This document shows, in pieces, positions 8,380-18,300 of a stretch of 35,180 bases of DNA. The stretch comes from Verrucomicrobiota bacterium (GTDB taxonomy: Bacteria > Verrucomicrobiota > Verrucomicrobiia > Verrucomicrobiales > Verrucomicrobiaceae), in contig CAUJJC010000138.1 of NCBI GenBank assembly GCA_963204975.1, forward strand, positions 1 through 35,180, in the 5' to 3' direction. Made by a program: the position numbers and the translations under genes. Each line of letters opens with the position of its first letter. Within the stretch, counting starts at the first letter, position 1. Under the pieces are notes generated by a model, which was not told the origin of the DNA, searched no databases, and worked only from the letters and a program-made list of their open reading frames with translations.

Positions 8380-9515
8380 TCCAGCGATTGCATCGTCTTC
8401 CCCTTCCATCAGTTCGTTGCATTGCAGCGTTGGTTGTCCTATATCTCCCTGCCGCCTTCGGAGGGATCGGGGACAATCCCGATCTCGAAGTCGTCTTTCA
8501 GTTCACCCTCGCCCCATCGGGGGTAACGACGGCCACCGATGGCTCTTGGATCATGGGAGTCAATCAGGCTGAAAAGCCGCAGTTGCGTGCTGTGCGCATT
8601 TCTCATTCGGGTGAAGTCTCGCCGTTCCCTGACGAAAAGATGAGCCGAGGCGACATGGCATCGCCCATTCCCTTGGATGCAATCGAAGCCCTGCAAAGCG
8701 ATGCTGCGGGCATCGTTTGGCTGCTCGATAATGGACGCCGCTCTGAACTCCCCCCCAAGCTGATCGCCTGGAATCCGGTGAAATCTAGTGTGCAGCAGGT
8801 GTCCTACCTGTCACCACCAGCAGTCGTGCCAGGGTCATTCGTCTCGGATATTTGCGTGGATGCACTTTCGCCTTTGGTCTTTGTCAGTGATCCTGCCAAT
8901 GGGGCCGATGCTGCCCTCGTCATCCTGGATCGCAGCACCGGGATCGCCCGGCGTTTCTTGCAAGGCCATGCAGCGCTTCAGCCAGACTTGAGCGTGCCCC
9001 TGAAGGCCACCCGAACAGGCCAGGAAACCCGTCGCCTGGATGGTTCATCCACGGTGCCTCACTGTGGGATCAGGCCTCTGATCATGGATCGCAAGGGCCA
9101 GTGGCTCTACTTTGCCGCTGTTCAATCGCGAGCTATTTACCGGCTGCCAGGTGCCTTGCTCCGCAGTCCTGACCTGACTGAGGAGAAACTCGTCAAAGCC
9201 CTCGAACGCTACGCCGACAAGCCAGCCGCCGCCTCGCTGGCTATCGACAACAAGAACAACATTTACGTGGGCGACATCGCTGGCCGTTCAATCGGCGTCA
9301 TCCATCCAGAGAAGCGCGACTACACGCCGATGACCTCTGATCCTCGCCTCGTGTGGCCTGATGGCCTGTGCTTTGGCCAGGATGGGAAGCTCTACTTTTA
9401 CTCCCGCACCCAAACGACGGTGAGCACCACCACATCCCAGGACGGGCGGCCTGCGGGCACGGAGCATAGCATGTTTCGGCTAAAACCTCTGGCTCCTGGG
9501 CAGCCTGGGAACTGA
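8376..9515 (+). CDS. Secreted Yellow/major royal jelly-like protein
   Basis: A protein of 379 aa from the GTG at 8376, which overlaps the pseudopilin stop as GTGA and so suggests translational coupling. An upstream in-frame GTG at 8361 would add five residues. The N-terminus is a signal peptide (basic residues, then AALVVLYLPAAFG). The body shows Yellow/MRJP beta-propeller features: WLLDNG, PKLIAWN, FVSDICVD, VFVSDPANG, GIRPLIMDRKGQWLYFAA, SLAIDNKNNIYVGD and WPDGLCFGQDGKLYF. Bacterial members are often annotated as L-dopachrome tautomerase-related or gluconolactonase-like, but the reaction is not predictable here. Linkage to the pseudopilin suggests it may be a substrate of, or accessory to, that export apparatus; this is inference. 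Confidence 0.82.
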   Translation: MIQRLHRLPLPSVRCIAALVVLYLPAAFGGIGDNPDLEVVFQFTLAPSGVTTATDGSWIMGVNQAEKPQLRAVRISHSGEVSPFPDEKMSRGDMASPIPLDAIEALQSDAAGIVWLLDNGRRSELPPKLIAWNPVKSSVQQVSYLSPPAVVPGSFVSDICVDALSPLVFVSDPANGADAALVILDRSTGIARRFLQGHAALQPDLSVPLKATRTGQETRRLDGSSTVPHCGIRPLIMDRKGQWLYFAAVQSRAIYRLPGALLRSPDLTEEKLVKALERYADKPAAASLAIDNKNNIYVGDIAGRSIGVIHPEKRDYTPMTSDPRLVWPDGLCFGQDGKLYFYSRTQTTVSTTTSQDGRPAGTEHSMFRLKPLAPGQPGN

Positions 9516-9518
9516 CCG

Positions 9519-11024
9519 TCAGCCAATCGCACGCTTGAGTGCGTTGGCGGTGATGCGCTGCACACGCGGATCGGGACCGTGAGGCCGACTCCAATGGCTC
9601 CAGGGAATCATGTGCCCTGGCGGACTGCTCAGCCCTTGGTTCCAGAAAATGGTGGAGGCGTTGAAGACGATGTTCTTCTTCGGCCCTTCAAAGACCGTGG
9701 CCGCATACTTGCCAAGGCGCGTGCCACCCGCCCAGACGTTCCCCTCCGCTACCACCTGGAGGCCATCACGTCCGATATCTGGATCGCCGTGGAATTCCCA
9801 TCCCACGAGTCCTGGAATGCTTTCGCCTTTCTTCATGCCCGTGCCTTCGAAAAGCCAATGATCTGGCTGGGCACACGTCCAATCACCACCACCATTGAAG
9901 GGAACGATCGTGCGGGCACCGATGATGTCGCGTTCATCGGGTCCTGGATTTTGAAACGGACCAAGCACCTTGGCGTAGGCCTCCTTCTCCTCTTCGCGGA
10001 ACTCTCCATAGCAAGTCTCACGCGTGAGCCGACGATGCGGCTGCCCTTGGGCGCTCGGCGTGAAGGGCGTGACCATATAGACATCGTTGGCCGATAACCA
10101 CAGCACATTCAGGCCATCATGAATCGCCTGCTTCACATGCTGATACTGCCGGATGTCCCAGTATTCGTCGTGACCAGGGCTGATCATCACCTTGCACCGC
10201 GAGAGGTTCGCAGGCTCCAGATTGTCAACGTTGGAGCAGTAGGTCACATCGTAGCCTTCCTTCTCCAGCCAGTAGCAGAGCGGATACTCCCAAAGCAAAA
10301 ACTCACCGCTGCCGACGCTCAGAGGGTTGTCGAAGATCTGCACATACTTCCCGTATGGCCGGTCAAAGCTGACACTCACACCCGGCGCATGGGCGGCCCG
10401 CGGATCGGTGTAAAGGCTTTCCTCCACCGGCCAGCGGTTGTAGGCCTGCCAGGTATTGTCACTGCACTGGAAGAGCACACCCGCTGGACGATCATCCTTC
10501 ACGATGAAGATCACGTAGCTCTGCCAGTAGGGTTGATCCGCCGAGTCAGGCACCGTGCTCAAGCGCCCCAAATAGACTCCGCTCGTCCAATCCGAGGGAA
10601 TGGTCAGCGATGTCGATGATTCCCATTGGCATTCGCGAAGCCGCTGCTCACCCATCGCAGGCACGGCTTGCGGCTTGCCCTCGAAGGGGCCGAGCGTTGT
10701 CATCAGCCGAGCACCTGCGCCACCGTAGTAGCCCATACGAAAGACCTCGATTATGAACCGCGCCACCGGCTTGGTGCTGACGTAAATCTCCATCGTCTCG
10801 CCCGCCTTCACCGATTGCCGCGAGCAGTAGCCCTCGATCAACGAGGTGCGATAGCTCTTCGCCCCATCAGGCATCACTCGCGTGAGCTGGAAGCTCGCCC
10901 CTTGCTTCGTGTTTTCCGTTTTGATCAAATCGCGAGCCTGTGATGCTGCTTGAGCCGAGGATGCAGTCGATCCTGAAACTAGCGCCGCCGCGCCCGAGGT
11001 CTTGATAAAGTCACGTCGGTCCAT
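9519..11024 (-). CDS. Tat-exported N,N-dimethylformamidase beta-subunit-like protein
   Basis: 501 aa from the ATG at 11024. It begins MDRRDFIKTSG, a twin-arginine signal with an Ala-rich h-region ending in AQA, so it is probably exported folded. The mature part has the features of the DMFase large-subunit C-terminal-like family: FRMGYYGGAGARLM near residues 95-108, YWQSYVIFIVKDD, CSDNTWQAYNRW, a beta-rich middle, SPGHDEYWD, WLSANDVY and a FNGGGDWTCAQPDHWLFEGTG segment. True dimethylformamidase works with a small subunit, and none is visible nearby. The substrate is therefore unknown. A longer upstream extension of the frame overlaps the kinase gene and is not credible. The gene is convergent with the Yellow-like gene, with three bases between the stops. 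Confidence 0.84.
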   Translation of the reverse strand: MDRRDFIKTSGAAALVSGSTASSAQAASQARDLIKTENTKQGASFQLTRVMPDGAKSYRTSLIEGYCSRQSVKAGETMEIYVSTKPVARFIIEVFRMGYYGGAGARLMTTLGPFEGKPQAVPAMGEQRLRECQWESSTSLTIPSDWTSGVYLGRLSTVPDSADQPYWQSYVIFIVKDDRPAGVLFQCSDNTWQAYNRWPVEESLYTDPRAAHAPGVSVSFDRPYGKYVQIFDNPLSVGSGEFLLWEYPLCYWLEKEGYDVTYCSNVDNLEPANLSRCKVMISPGHDEYWDIRQYQHVKQAIHDGLNVLWLSANDVYMVTPFTPSAQGQPHRRLTRETCYGEFREEEKEAYAKVLGPFQNPGPDERDIIGARTIVPFNGGGDWTCAQPDHWLFEGTGMKKGESIPGLVGWEFHGDPDIGRDGLQVVAEGNVWAGGTRLGKYAATVFEGPKKNIVFNASTIFWNQGLSSPPGHMIPWSHWSRPHGPDPRVQRITANALKRAIG

Positions 11025-11102
11025 GAGCACCCATACGTGAGCATGGCTTGATCGTTTGCAGGACAAGCAGATTACCGCGAACGTTCTGCTCGTTTCATTC
11101 CC

Positions 11103-13142
11103 ATGCCCGACATCCTCACATGCCCTCAATGTGGCAAAGCAGCCTCCGGCGGTCTTTGCGCAGGCGTATGCCCGGAGTGTCTCGCCAGTTCCATGCTCGG
11201 CGAGTGGGAGGACCCTGATCATGATCAACTCCCCGAACCCGAGGAGCCCATCATCACGCGCGTGGCCGATTACGACGTGCTGCGCGTCCTCGGGCGCGGC
11301 GGCATGGGAGTCGTCTGCCGGGCGCGTGACCGACTGCTGGGGCGCGAGGTCGCCCTCAAACTCATCCACTCCGGCGTGCTCGCGAGCGATGAGGAACTGC
11401 GGCGCTTCCGCATCGAAGCCGAGGCCGTCGCCAGCTTGCGACATCCCAACTTGATCGTCATCCACGAAGCCGGGGAAGCCGATGGGCAGCCCTACTTCAC
11501 GATGACGCTCGCCGACGGCGGCACGCTGGCACGCCGCCTGAGCGATAAAGGACCGCTCGAAGCCCCCATCGCCGCTCGCCTTGTCCAGCAAATCGCCGAA
11601 GCGGTTCATCACGCGCACACGCGAGGTGTGCTTCATCGCGATCTCAAGCCAGCGAATATTCTCTTCGATCACGAGGGACAGCCCATCGTCAGCGACTTCG
11701 GCCTCGCGCGCTTCACGGGTGCGGACTCCGTCACCAAGAGCGGTGCGCTTCTCGGCACTCCCGCCTATCTTGCTCCAGAGGTCGCGAGTGGAAAGGCCAG
11801 CCACACCACCAGCAGCGATGTGTATGCTCTGGGCGTCATCCTTTTTGAATCTCTCACCGGACGAACGCCCTTCGAAAACGAGGCACCGCTCGCGCTTTTG
11901 AAGGCCATCACCGAGGACGAACCACCGCGCCCTTCCTCGCTCGTCGATGGCATTGACCGCGACCTTGAGGCCGTTTGTCTTCGCGCGCTCGAAAAAGATC
12001 CCTCACGTCGCTACCCATCATCCGAAGCGCTCGCCACTGACCTGGGGCGCTGGCTTGCCGACGAGCCCGTCACAGCCCGCCATCCGCCCATCACTGAGAG
12101 TGTCTGGCGCTGGGCCGAACGCCATCAGACGCGCGCCGTGCTCTACTTCATGGCTGCTCTCACCGTGATCATCCTCATCATGCTTTCAGCCGTGATGAAC
12201 GTGGTCATGTCCACCCAGCAGAACCGGACCGCCGAAGCCATGCATCGCAGCGAAGCCTCGCGAGCGCGCTTGCTCCGTGATCACGCCGTGCAGTTCCTGG
12301 TCACCCCTGCCACGATGCTTCAGGCGCTGCCGCACCTGGATGAAGCCGTCACCATCTCTACCGACCACGCCATTCAGGATCACGCCATCAGACTGCGCCA
12401 GCGCGTGGTCCAGCGCCTCGCTCCTCAGCGTGTCGCTCACTGGGCATGCACCCAGCCGTCGCCTGTCCTCGCCTGGAGTGCCGATTCCACCACAGCCACT
12501 TGCCAGGATGGTGCACTACTGCACACCGCCACCTTGAGCAGCAGTGGCAGGACTTCATCCGATGCCCCTCTCGCGATTCCAGATATCGGCATCAGCATCC
12601 GGCGCTCGCTTCACAGCCCCGATGGGCGCAGCATCATCCTCCAGGCGCGACAAAACGTGAGCGTTTATACCAAGCCCGAGCCCTTGCCCAAGTGGTCCGG
12701 CACCGGGTTACAAAAGGTATGGTTCGATGACAACGGGCGCCTCATTTTGCGCACCGCCCTCGGCAGCCACACCCTGCCTCCGTCCAGTGGCTTTGAGCCC
12801 CCACAGGATGCCCCCGTTCCCGAACCATCCGCAGCCCCCATCACGGCCAGCATTGTTGAGCAGACCTTCGTCTGCATCTGGCGGGGCAAGCCGGGCGAGG
12901 CCGAGCTATGCGATCCTCTTCCCCACTCCGCACCTGTCACCACCACAGCCATTGATCCCTCTGCCCGCTACATCGCCACGCTCACCAGCGCAGGCGAACT
13001 GCGAGTGTGGGAACTCGCCACCGCCCTACCCATCACGCCTCCACTGCCAGTGAAACCCTCTCTCAACCGAATCGCCTGGGACGCCGCCCATTATCACCTC
13101 GCCGTCTGGAGCGATACCGACTGTGTTTTGTTCAACTGGTAG
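11103..13142 (+). CDS. Membrane-anchored Hanks-type Ser/Thr protein kinase with zinc-ribbon start and WD40-like tail
   Basis: 679 aa. Residues 7-26 hold paired cysteines (CPQC ... C ... CPEC), a likely zinc ribbon. The kinase domain (~57-320) is complete: glycine loop GRGGMGVV at 64-71, Lys86 in VALK, HRDLKPAN at 178-185, DFG at 198-200, GTPAYLAPE at 218-226 and SDVYALG. A single transmembrane helix (~345-369) separates it from a ~310-residue C-terminal region with WD-type blades, for example ARYIATLTSAGELRVWEL near the end. The kinase should face the cytoplasm with the propeller-like region outside, acting as sensor or scaffold. The start follows a CT-rich leader. No partner phosphatase is adjacent. 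Confidence 0.93.
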   Translation: MPDILTCPQCGKAASGGLCAGVCPECLASSMLGEWEDPDHDQLPEPEEPIITRVADYDVLRVLGRGGMGVVCRARDRLLGREVALKLIHSGVLASDEELRRFRIEAEAVASLRHPNLIVIHEAGEADGQPYFTMTLADGGTLARRLSDKGPLEAPIAARLVQQIAEAVHHAHTRGVLHRDLKPANILFDHEGQPIVSDFGLARFTGADSVTKSGALLGTPAYLAPEVASGKASHTTSSDVYALGVILFESLTGRTPFENEAPLALLKAITEDEPPRPSSLVDGIDRDLEAVCLRALEKDPSRRYPSSEALATDLGRWLADEPVTARHPPITESVWRWAERHQTRAVLYFMAALTVIILIMLSAVMNVVMSTQQNRTAEAMHRSEASRARLLRDHAVQFLVTPATMLQALPHLDEAVTISTDHAIQDHAIRLRQRVVQRLAPQRVAHWACTQPSPVLAWSADSTTATCQDGALLHTATLSSSGRTSSDAPLAIPDIGISIRRSLHSPDGRSIILQARQNVSVYTKPEPLPKWSGTGLQKVWFDDNGRLILRTALGSHTLPPSSGFEPPQDAPVPEPSAAPITASIVEQTFVCIWRGKPGEAELCDPLPHSAPVTTTAIDPSARYIATLTSAGELRVWELATALPITPPLPVKPSLNRIAWDAAHYHLAVWSDTDCVLFNW

Positions 13143-13215
13143 CTCCCATTACTTTCCCCTTGGCTCGATAATTCGAACCCGCTAAACCTAGCGCCTCAAT
13201 TCACCCTCCATCCTC

Positions 13216-14019
13216 ATGCCAAAAATTAAGACCAACGGAATCGAAATGAACTACCAGGAGCGCGGCTCCGGTGATCCCCTCATCTGCATCATGGGCGTGA
13301 CGGCGCCTGGCGGCGTCTGGGACGCTCATGCCCAAGCCTGGGAAAAGCACTTCCGCTGCATCCTTGGCGACAACCGCGGCGTCGGTGAAACCGACAAGCC
13401 CGAAGGTCCCTATACCACCGACATGATGGCCGATGACTACGCCGGACTCATGGACGCACTCGGCATCAAGAAAGCCCGCGTCGTCGGTTGCTCGCTCGGT
13501 TCGGTCATCGCGCAGAAGCTAGCACTTCGTCATCCCGACAAGGTGCAGTCCGCCATTCTCATGTGTTCCTGGGCACGCCAGGATCGCTTCGGCCTCTACA
13601 CCTGGCAGCACCTCAAGAAGGCCAAGGCCAACATGCGCCCCGAGGACTTCATGCAGTGGATCCAGATGCTCATCTTCACCAAGCCCTGGTTCGATAACGA
13701 CGACTGCTGGAACAACATGCAGCAAGGCCTCAAAGACGCCGCGCTCAATCCCGCGCCGCAGCCCCTGCACGCCACCGAAGCCCAGAGCGATGCCGCCATC
13801 ACGCATAACACGCTCAACGACCTGAAGAATATCCAGTGCCCCGTGCTCGTCATCGGCGGCAAGAATGATACTTTCACTCCCGCGTGGATGAGCGAGGAAG
13901 TCGCCGCCGGTATCCCGAATAGCGACCTGCATCTCTATGACAATGCAGGCCACGCCTTCCACTGGGAATGCCTGAGCGACTTCAATCCGCGCACGACGGA
14001 GTGGTTGCTCAAGCACTAG
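13216..14019 (+). CDS. Alpha/beta-fold hydrolase
   Basis: A 267-residue hydrolase of about the usual family length. The nucleophile elbow GCSLGS places Ser93. The catalytic acid is probably Asp218 (GGKNDTFTP) and the base His246 (NAGHAFHWE). The lid region near 120-185 is rich in Trp and Met (WQHLKKAKANMRPEDFMQW). DNRGVGETDKP near 52-62 is the canonical DxRGxGxS/TD segment. There is no signal peptide, so it is cytosolic. Substrate is unknown; esterase, lactonase and epoxide or haloalkane hydrolase relatives share this layout. The gene ends 10 nt inside the stop-proximal part of the opposing ferritin-like gene and is followed at once by a strong terminator. Confidence 0.92.
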   Translation: MPKIKTNGIEMNYQERGSGDPLICIMGVTAPGGVWDAHAQAWEKHFRCILGDNRGVGETDKPEGPYTTDMMADDYAGLMDALGIKKARVVGCSLGSVIAQKLALRHPDKVQSAILMCSWARQDRFGLYTWQHLKKAKANMRPEDFMQWIQMLIFTKPWFDNDDCWNNMQQGLKDAALNPAPQPLHATEAQSDAAITHNTLNDLKNIQCPVLVIGGKNDTFTPAWMSEEVAAGIPNSDLHLYDNAGHAFHWECLSDFNPRTTEWLLKH

Positions 14020-14794
14020 CCGCCATCGTCCTTTCGAGAGCGCTCCCGGTCGCCTGGGAGCGCTCTTCTTGTTTAGCCCTCACATCCAGCTTGAACATGA
14101 AGCGCCCGAACTGCCGCCACGCCTCGTGGTAGAAGCGTGCCGTCGTCACCCCCATGGTGCGCAGACACTTACCGTGACTAATCCACAGCACCGTCGCTGC
14201 CAAACTTCCGCTCAGCACAAACTGCGCACGCCACAGCAGCCGCTTCAAGCCCCTGCCCGGCGCACCCGAGCAGTGCAGCCGGTCGTTCTGAAAGGCCACA
14301 TGCCCAGCCTCGTCACGAAGGATGAGGGAGCACACATCCCGCACCGCCGGATCTTCACAGTGACGCAACAGCAGCCAGTAGTAGGCCGTGCTCGATAGCT
14401 CGGTCAGCGTCAGGATTTGCAGCTCAAACTTCACGCCCAGCACCTTTCGGAGGTAGCAGAACAGGCTGAAGCTCCAGTGGTCCTCAATCGGGATCACGCC
14501 GAAGCGCAACAGCAGTCCGCCGAGCAATCGGGAGTGCTCCTTCTCCTCCTCGAACCACAAGTCGATCACCTCATCGAGCCCCGTCTGGCTCTCCCGATAG
14601 GTAGCCACGTTCCAGGCGATGAGCGAGGCAGGCCCGCCACCGTCTCCCAGTTGAAACTCCTTCAGCGACTGCTCCAGCAGCAGCCTCGCCTCCGGCTTCA
14701 CCTTGATGGGTGCATCCCATCGGGGCTCCAGGCGATTGAGTTTGTTGTGACGGAAGAAGGCGACCCACTTGGCGGTGTTGAGTTGTGTTTTCAT
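14009..14794 (-). CDS. Ferritin-like (di-iron) protein, last gene of the metal-efflux operon
   Basis: 261 aa. Ferritin-type iron ligands are recognisable: Glu46, E84-x-x-H87 (EEKEH), Glu132 (LTELSSTAYY) and E162-x-x-H165 (DEAGH), spaced as in a four-helix di-iron bundle. Two hydrophobic stretches (LTELSSTAYYWLLL and LSGSLAATVLWISHG) suggest a helical bundle with a possible membrane-facing part. It lies 75 bp after the small Cys-rich gene on the same strand as the RND pump, so it is probably transcribed with it. Its role could be iron or redox chemistry linked to metal stress. It could equally be an oxygenase of unknown substrate. The 3' end carries the terminator of the opposing hydrolase gene within its coding sequence. 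Confidence 0.78.
   Translation of the reverse strand: MKTQLNTAKWVAFFRHNKLNRLEPRWDAPIKVKPEARLLLEQSLKEFQLGDGGGPASLIAWNVATYRESQTGLDEVIDLWFEEEKEHSRLLGGLLLRFGVIPIEDHWSFSLFCYLRKVLGVKFELQILTLTELSSTAYYWLLLRHCEDPAVRDVCSLILRDEAGHVAFQNDRLHCSGAPGRGLKRLLWRAQFVLSGSLAATVLWISHGKCLRTMGVTTARFYHEAWRQFGRFMFKLDVRAKQEERSQATGSALERTMAASA
14037..14074 (+). terminator. Rho-independent terminator of the alpha/beta hydrolase gene
   Basis: A perfect 11-bp stem, AGAGCGCTCCC (14037-14047) with GGGAGCGCTCT (14056-14066), closes an 8-nt loop. TCTTGTTT follows. It starts 18 bp after the hydrolase stop. The same bases encode residues near the C-terminus of the opposing ferritin-like protein. The minus-strand reading has no T-rich tail, so it should mainly stop plus-strand transcription. 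Confidence 0.82.
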
Positions 14795-14869
14795 GACGAC
14801 CCGACGCTGCGCCCCGGGCCGTCACAACTCAAATGAAGTGCCTGTGAAATCGGCGTGAAGACAAGGCCA

Positions 14870-15307
14870 TCACTTCTTCTCAGGCTCGCATTTACACAGC
14901 CACTCAGCAGCCTTGCAGCCTTCACATATCTCCGTGTTGTATTCCAGGCGGGCAGTGATGGCTTTGCTCTTGGGGCTTTCTTTGAACTGAAGGATCAGCC
15001 AGTCACCGGCCTTCACCAGGGAGACCACGAAGCCCTTGGCGTCCTTGCTGACTTCAAGCTTTTTGGGGTCATTGCGATCACCCGTGATGGCCGTGAGACT
15101 TTGTTCGGCGAGTGCGACAGGTTTCATGTCCTTATCGAGCACGGCAATGTGGAACTTGTCACCCTTCACGGTGACTTCTCCGTGCATGGTTTCGTCCTTG
15201 CTGAACTCGAGGATGCGTCCGCCATTGGGACCACGTTCGACACCGCTGTGTCCGAAGGAGATGGCAGTGATGAGAGTGAGGAGGAGGGTGGTGAGTTTGG
15301 TTTTCAT
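14870..15307 (-). CDS. Small periplasmic metal-efflux accessory protein with Cys-rich tail
   Basis: 145 aa with a signal peptide (MKTKLTTLLLTLITAISFGHS). GPNGGRILEF near 26-35 resembles the GPHGGRLLE segment in the N-terminal metal-associated domain of some CusB/CzcB proteins, so this may be a free-standing version of that domain. The C-terminus has C128, C131, C138 and C140 (CEGC ... CKC), a plausible soft-metal site. It lies 39 bp after the RND pump gene on the same strand. The likely role is periplasmic metal binding or delivery to the efflux complex; this is inferred from context and residues. No catalytic motif is seen. Confidence 0.72.
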   Translation of the reverse strand: MKTKLTTLLLTLITAISFGHSGVERGPNGGRILEFSKDETMHGEVTVKGDKFHIAVLDKDMKPVALAEQSLTAITGDRNDPKKLEVSKDAKGFVVSLVKAGDWLILQFKESPKSKAITARLEYNTEICEGCKAAEWLCKCEPEKK

Positions 15308-15346
15308 GGATGTAGCTGTGTTTGTCTGTTTGGTTGGGGTGATTAT

Positions 15347-18300
15347 TCACTGCGCGGCAGGTGCATTGAAACGCACTGCGTGTTCCGCCGCGCGCTTGCC
15401 GAAGAGCCAGAAGGCAGCGGGGGTGACGAGGATGTCCAGCAGGGTGCTGCTGACGAGGCCGCCGCAGATGACGACGGCGACGGGGTGCAGGATTTCTTTG
15501 CCCGGCTCATGCGCGGCGAGCACGAGCGGGATCAAGGCAATGCCGGCGCTGAGCGCGGTCATCAGCACGGGCACGAGGCGTTCCAGTGTGCCGCGCACGA
15601 TCATCCCACGAGAGAAGGTTTCGCCTTCGTGCTTCATGAGGTGCAGGTAATGGCTGATCATCATGATGCCGTTGCGCGCGGCGACGCCGCCGACGGCGAT
15701 GAAGCCGACAAGCGTGGCGATGCTGATGTTATTAATGAGCAGCCAGGTGAGGGCGAGGCTGCCCATGAGCGCGAGGGGAATATTGATGAGCACCTGCGCG
15801 GCGAGCATGGCGCTGCGGAAATAGCCATAGAGCAACATGCAGATGACGCCGAAGACGAGGATGGAGAACAAGCCGATGCGCTTCGCCGCCTCTTGCTGCG
15901 CGAGGTATTCGCCCTCGAAGCGGAAGTAGTAGCCCTCGGGCATTTTCACTTTCTCGCGCACCTGCTTCTCCCAGGTCTGCACGAGGGACTCGAGATCACG
16001 AACGCTGGTATTGGCACCGATGACGATGCGGCGTTGTGTGTTCTCTCGGTTGATGACGTTCGGTCCTTTGCTCTCGCGGATGTCGGCAACGAGGCGCAAG
16101 GGAATGCGCCGTGCGCCGCCGGTTTCAATGAGCAGCTCACCAAGTCGCGCGGGTGAATCGCGCCACTCCGCAGGCAGTCGAAGCACGAGGTCAATGGTGC
16201 GCTGGCCCTCGCGCAACTCCGCTAAAGTGCGGCCACCGAGCAGGGCGCTGACTTGTTCATTGATCGCTCCGGGCTGCACGCCGTAGGCGAGTGCGCGTTC
16301 GCGGTTCACTTCGATCTTGAGCTGCGGGATGGGCACCTGGGCTTCGAGGTTCACATCCGTGAGGCCAGGGATACTCTTGCCGATGTCGCGGATCTGCGCG
16401 CCTTTCTCGCGCAGCACATCGAGATCGGGGCCGAATATCTTCACCGCGATCTTGGAACTCACGCCGCTGAGCATGTGGCTGAGACGATGGCTGATGGGCT
16501 GGCCGACATTGACGAAGGTGCCGGGCACGCTACGCAGCTTGTCGCGGATCTCTTTGAAGACCTCGGCGCGCGGGCGTCCACCCTCATGGAACTCGACATC
16601 GAACTCATTCACGCTCACGGGCATGACGTGGTCATCGCGCTCGGCACGTCCGGCGCGGCGGCCCACGCTTTTCACTTCGGGTATGCTCTGCAACAAACGC
16701 ACGCCAATCTCGCCGACCTCGTTGGACTGCTGCAACGAAGTGCCCGGTGCGCTGGCGAAGGAGATGGTGGCACTGCCTTCATTGAAGGTGGGCAGGAACT
16801 CCTTGCCCATCCGTGGATACAGCATCAGCGAGGCAACGAGCATCATCCCCACCAGCGCAAGCACCAGCAGCGGCGCGCTGAGCGAGAGGCGTAGCGCTGT
16901 GTGGCGGCACAGCCATTTCAACAGGCGCACGATGGGGCCATCACTGTGCGCCTTGCCTGCTTTGGGCCGGAGCAACAGCGAGCACAGCACGGGAATGACG
17001 GTGAGCGATACAACGAAGGATGCAGCCATGCTGACGATGGTGGCGATGGCGATGGGTGTGAAGAGCCGACCTTCGAGTCCTTCCAATCCAAGCAACGGCA
17101 GGAACACGAGCACGATGATGAGCGTGGCGTAGAGGATGGAATTGCGCACCTCGCCAGAGGCGCGCGCGATCACTTCCAGCGGTGGTCGCGGCTCAGGCAG
17201 CGACGCATTCTCGCGCAGCCTTCGAAAGACATTCTCCACATCCACAATCGCATCATCCACCACCATGCCGATGGCGACGGCGAGGCCGCCGAGCGTCATG
17301 GAGTTCACACTGACACCGAACCATTTGAACGTGAGCACCGTGATCGCGAACGAGAGCGGCATGGCGGTGAGCGTGATCGCCGTGGTGCGGAAGTTCAGCA
17401 GAAAGAGAAACAGCACGATGGTCACCATGATCGCGCCATCGCGGATGGCTTCCTTGAGGTTACCGATGGCGTGGCTGATGAAGTCACCCTGGCGGAACAT
17501 CAGTTCAATCGTGACTCCGGGCGGCAGCGTGGGTCTCAGTTCTTCGAGTGCCTGCTCCACCAAGGCGGTGAGCTTGAGCGTGTCAAAGCCCGGCGCTTTA
17601 TCGAGGCTGAGCACCACGCCCATCGTGCCATTCACGCTGGCGTCGCCGCGCATCACTTGCACGGCGTAGTCCACCTTTGCCACATCGCGCACCAGCACAG
17701 GCCGGTCGCCGATGGTCTTGATGACGGTGCGCCCGATGTCGTCGAGGCTCGTGGTCATGCCGAGATTGCGCACCATGATCTCTTGCGGACCAGATTGCAG
17801 GTAGCCGCTGGTGGCATTGCCCGCTGCATTGGTCACAGCGGCTTCGAGTTCAGCAAAGGACACCCCATTGGCCGTGAGTCGATGCGGGTCAGGCTGCACC
17901 TGAATCTGCTTCACGCCGCCGCCGATGGTCAGCACCTCGGCTACGCCACTGAGACTTTGCAGCCGACGACGAATTGTCCAATCCGCCAGCGTGCGCAGAT
18001 CCATCGGCGAGATGTAATCAGGCTCGCCCGGCTTCTTCGTGCAGCGCAGACCGACGAGCAAAATCTCGCCCATGAGCGATGACACGGGCGTCATGCCGGG
18101 CGTCACATCCTTTGGCAAGGTGCCGAGCACGGATTGCACTCGCTCCTGCACGAGTTGTCGCGCACGGTAGATGTCCGTGCCCCACGCGAACTCGGCGAAC
18201 ACGAGGGAGAGACCCACGTCCGAGTTCGAGCGCAAGCGGTCGAGTCCACCGACACCTTGCACCGCGCCTTCGAGCGGTTGCGTGACGAGTGTTTCGACTT

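Noticed and set aside
11025-11804. 260-residue N-terminal extension of the DMFase-like frame
   Set aside because: It lies antisense to the kinase domain, while the ATG at 11024 gives a clean Tat signal.
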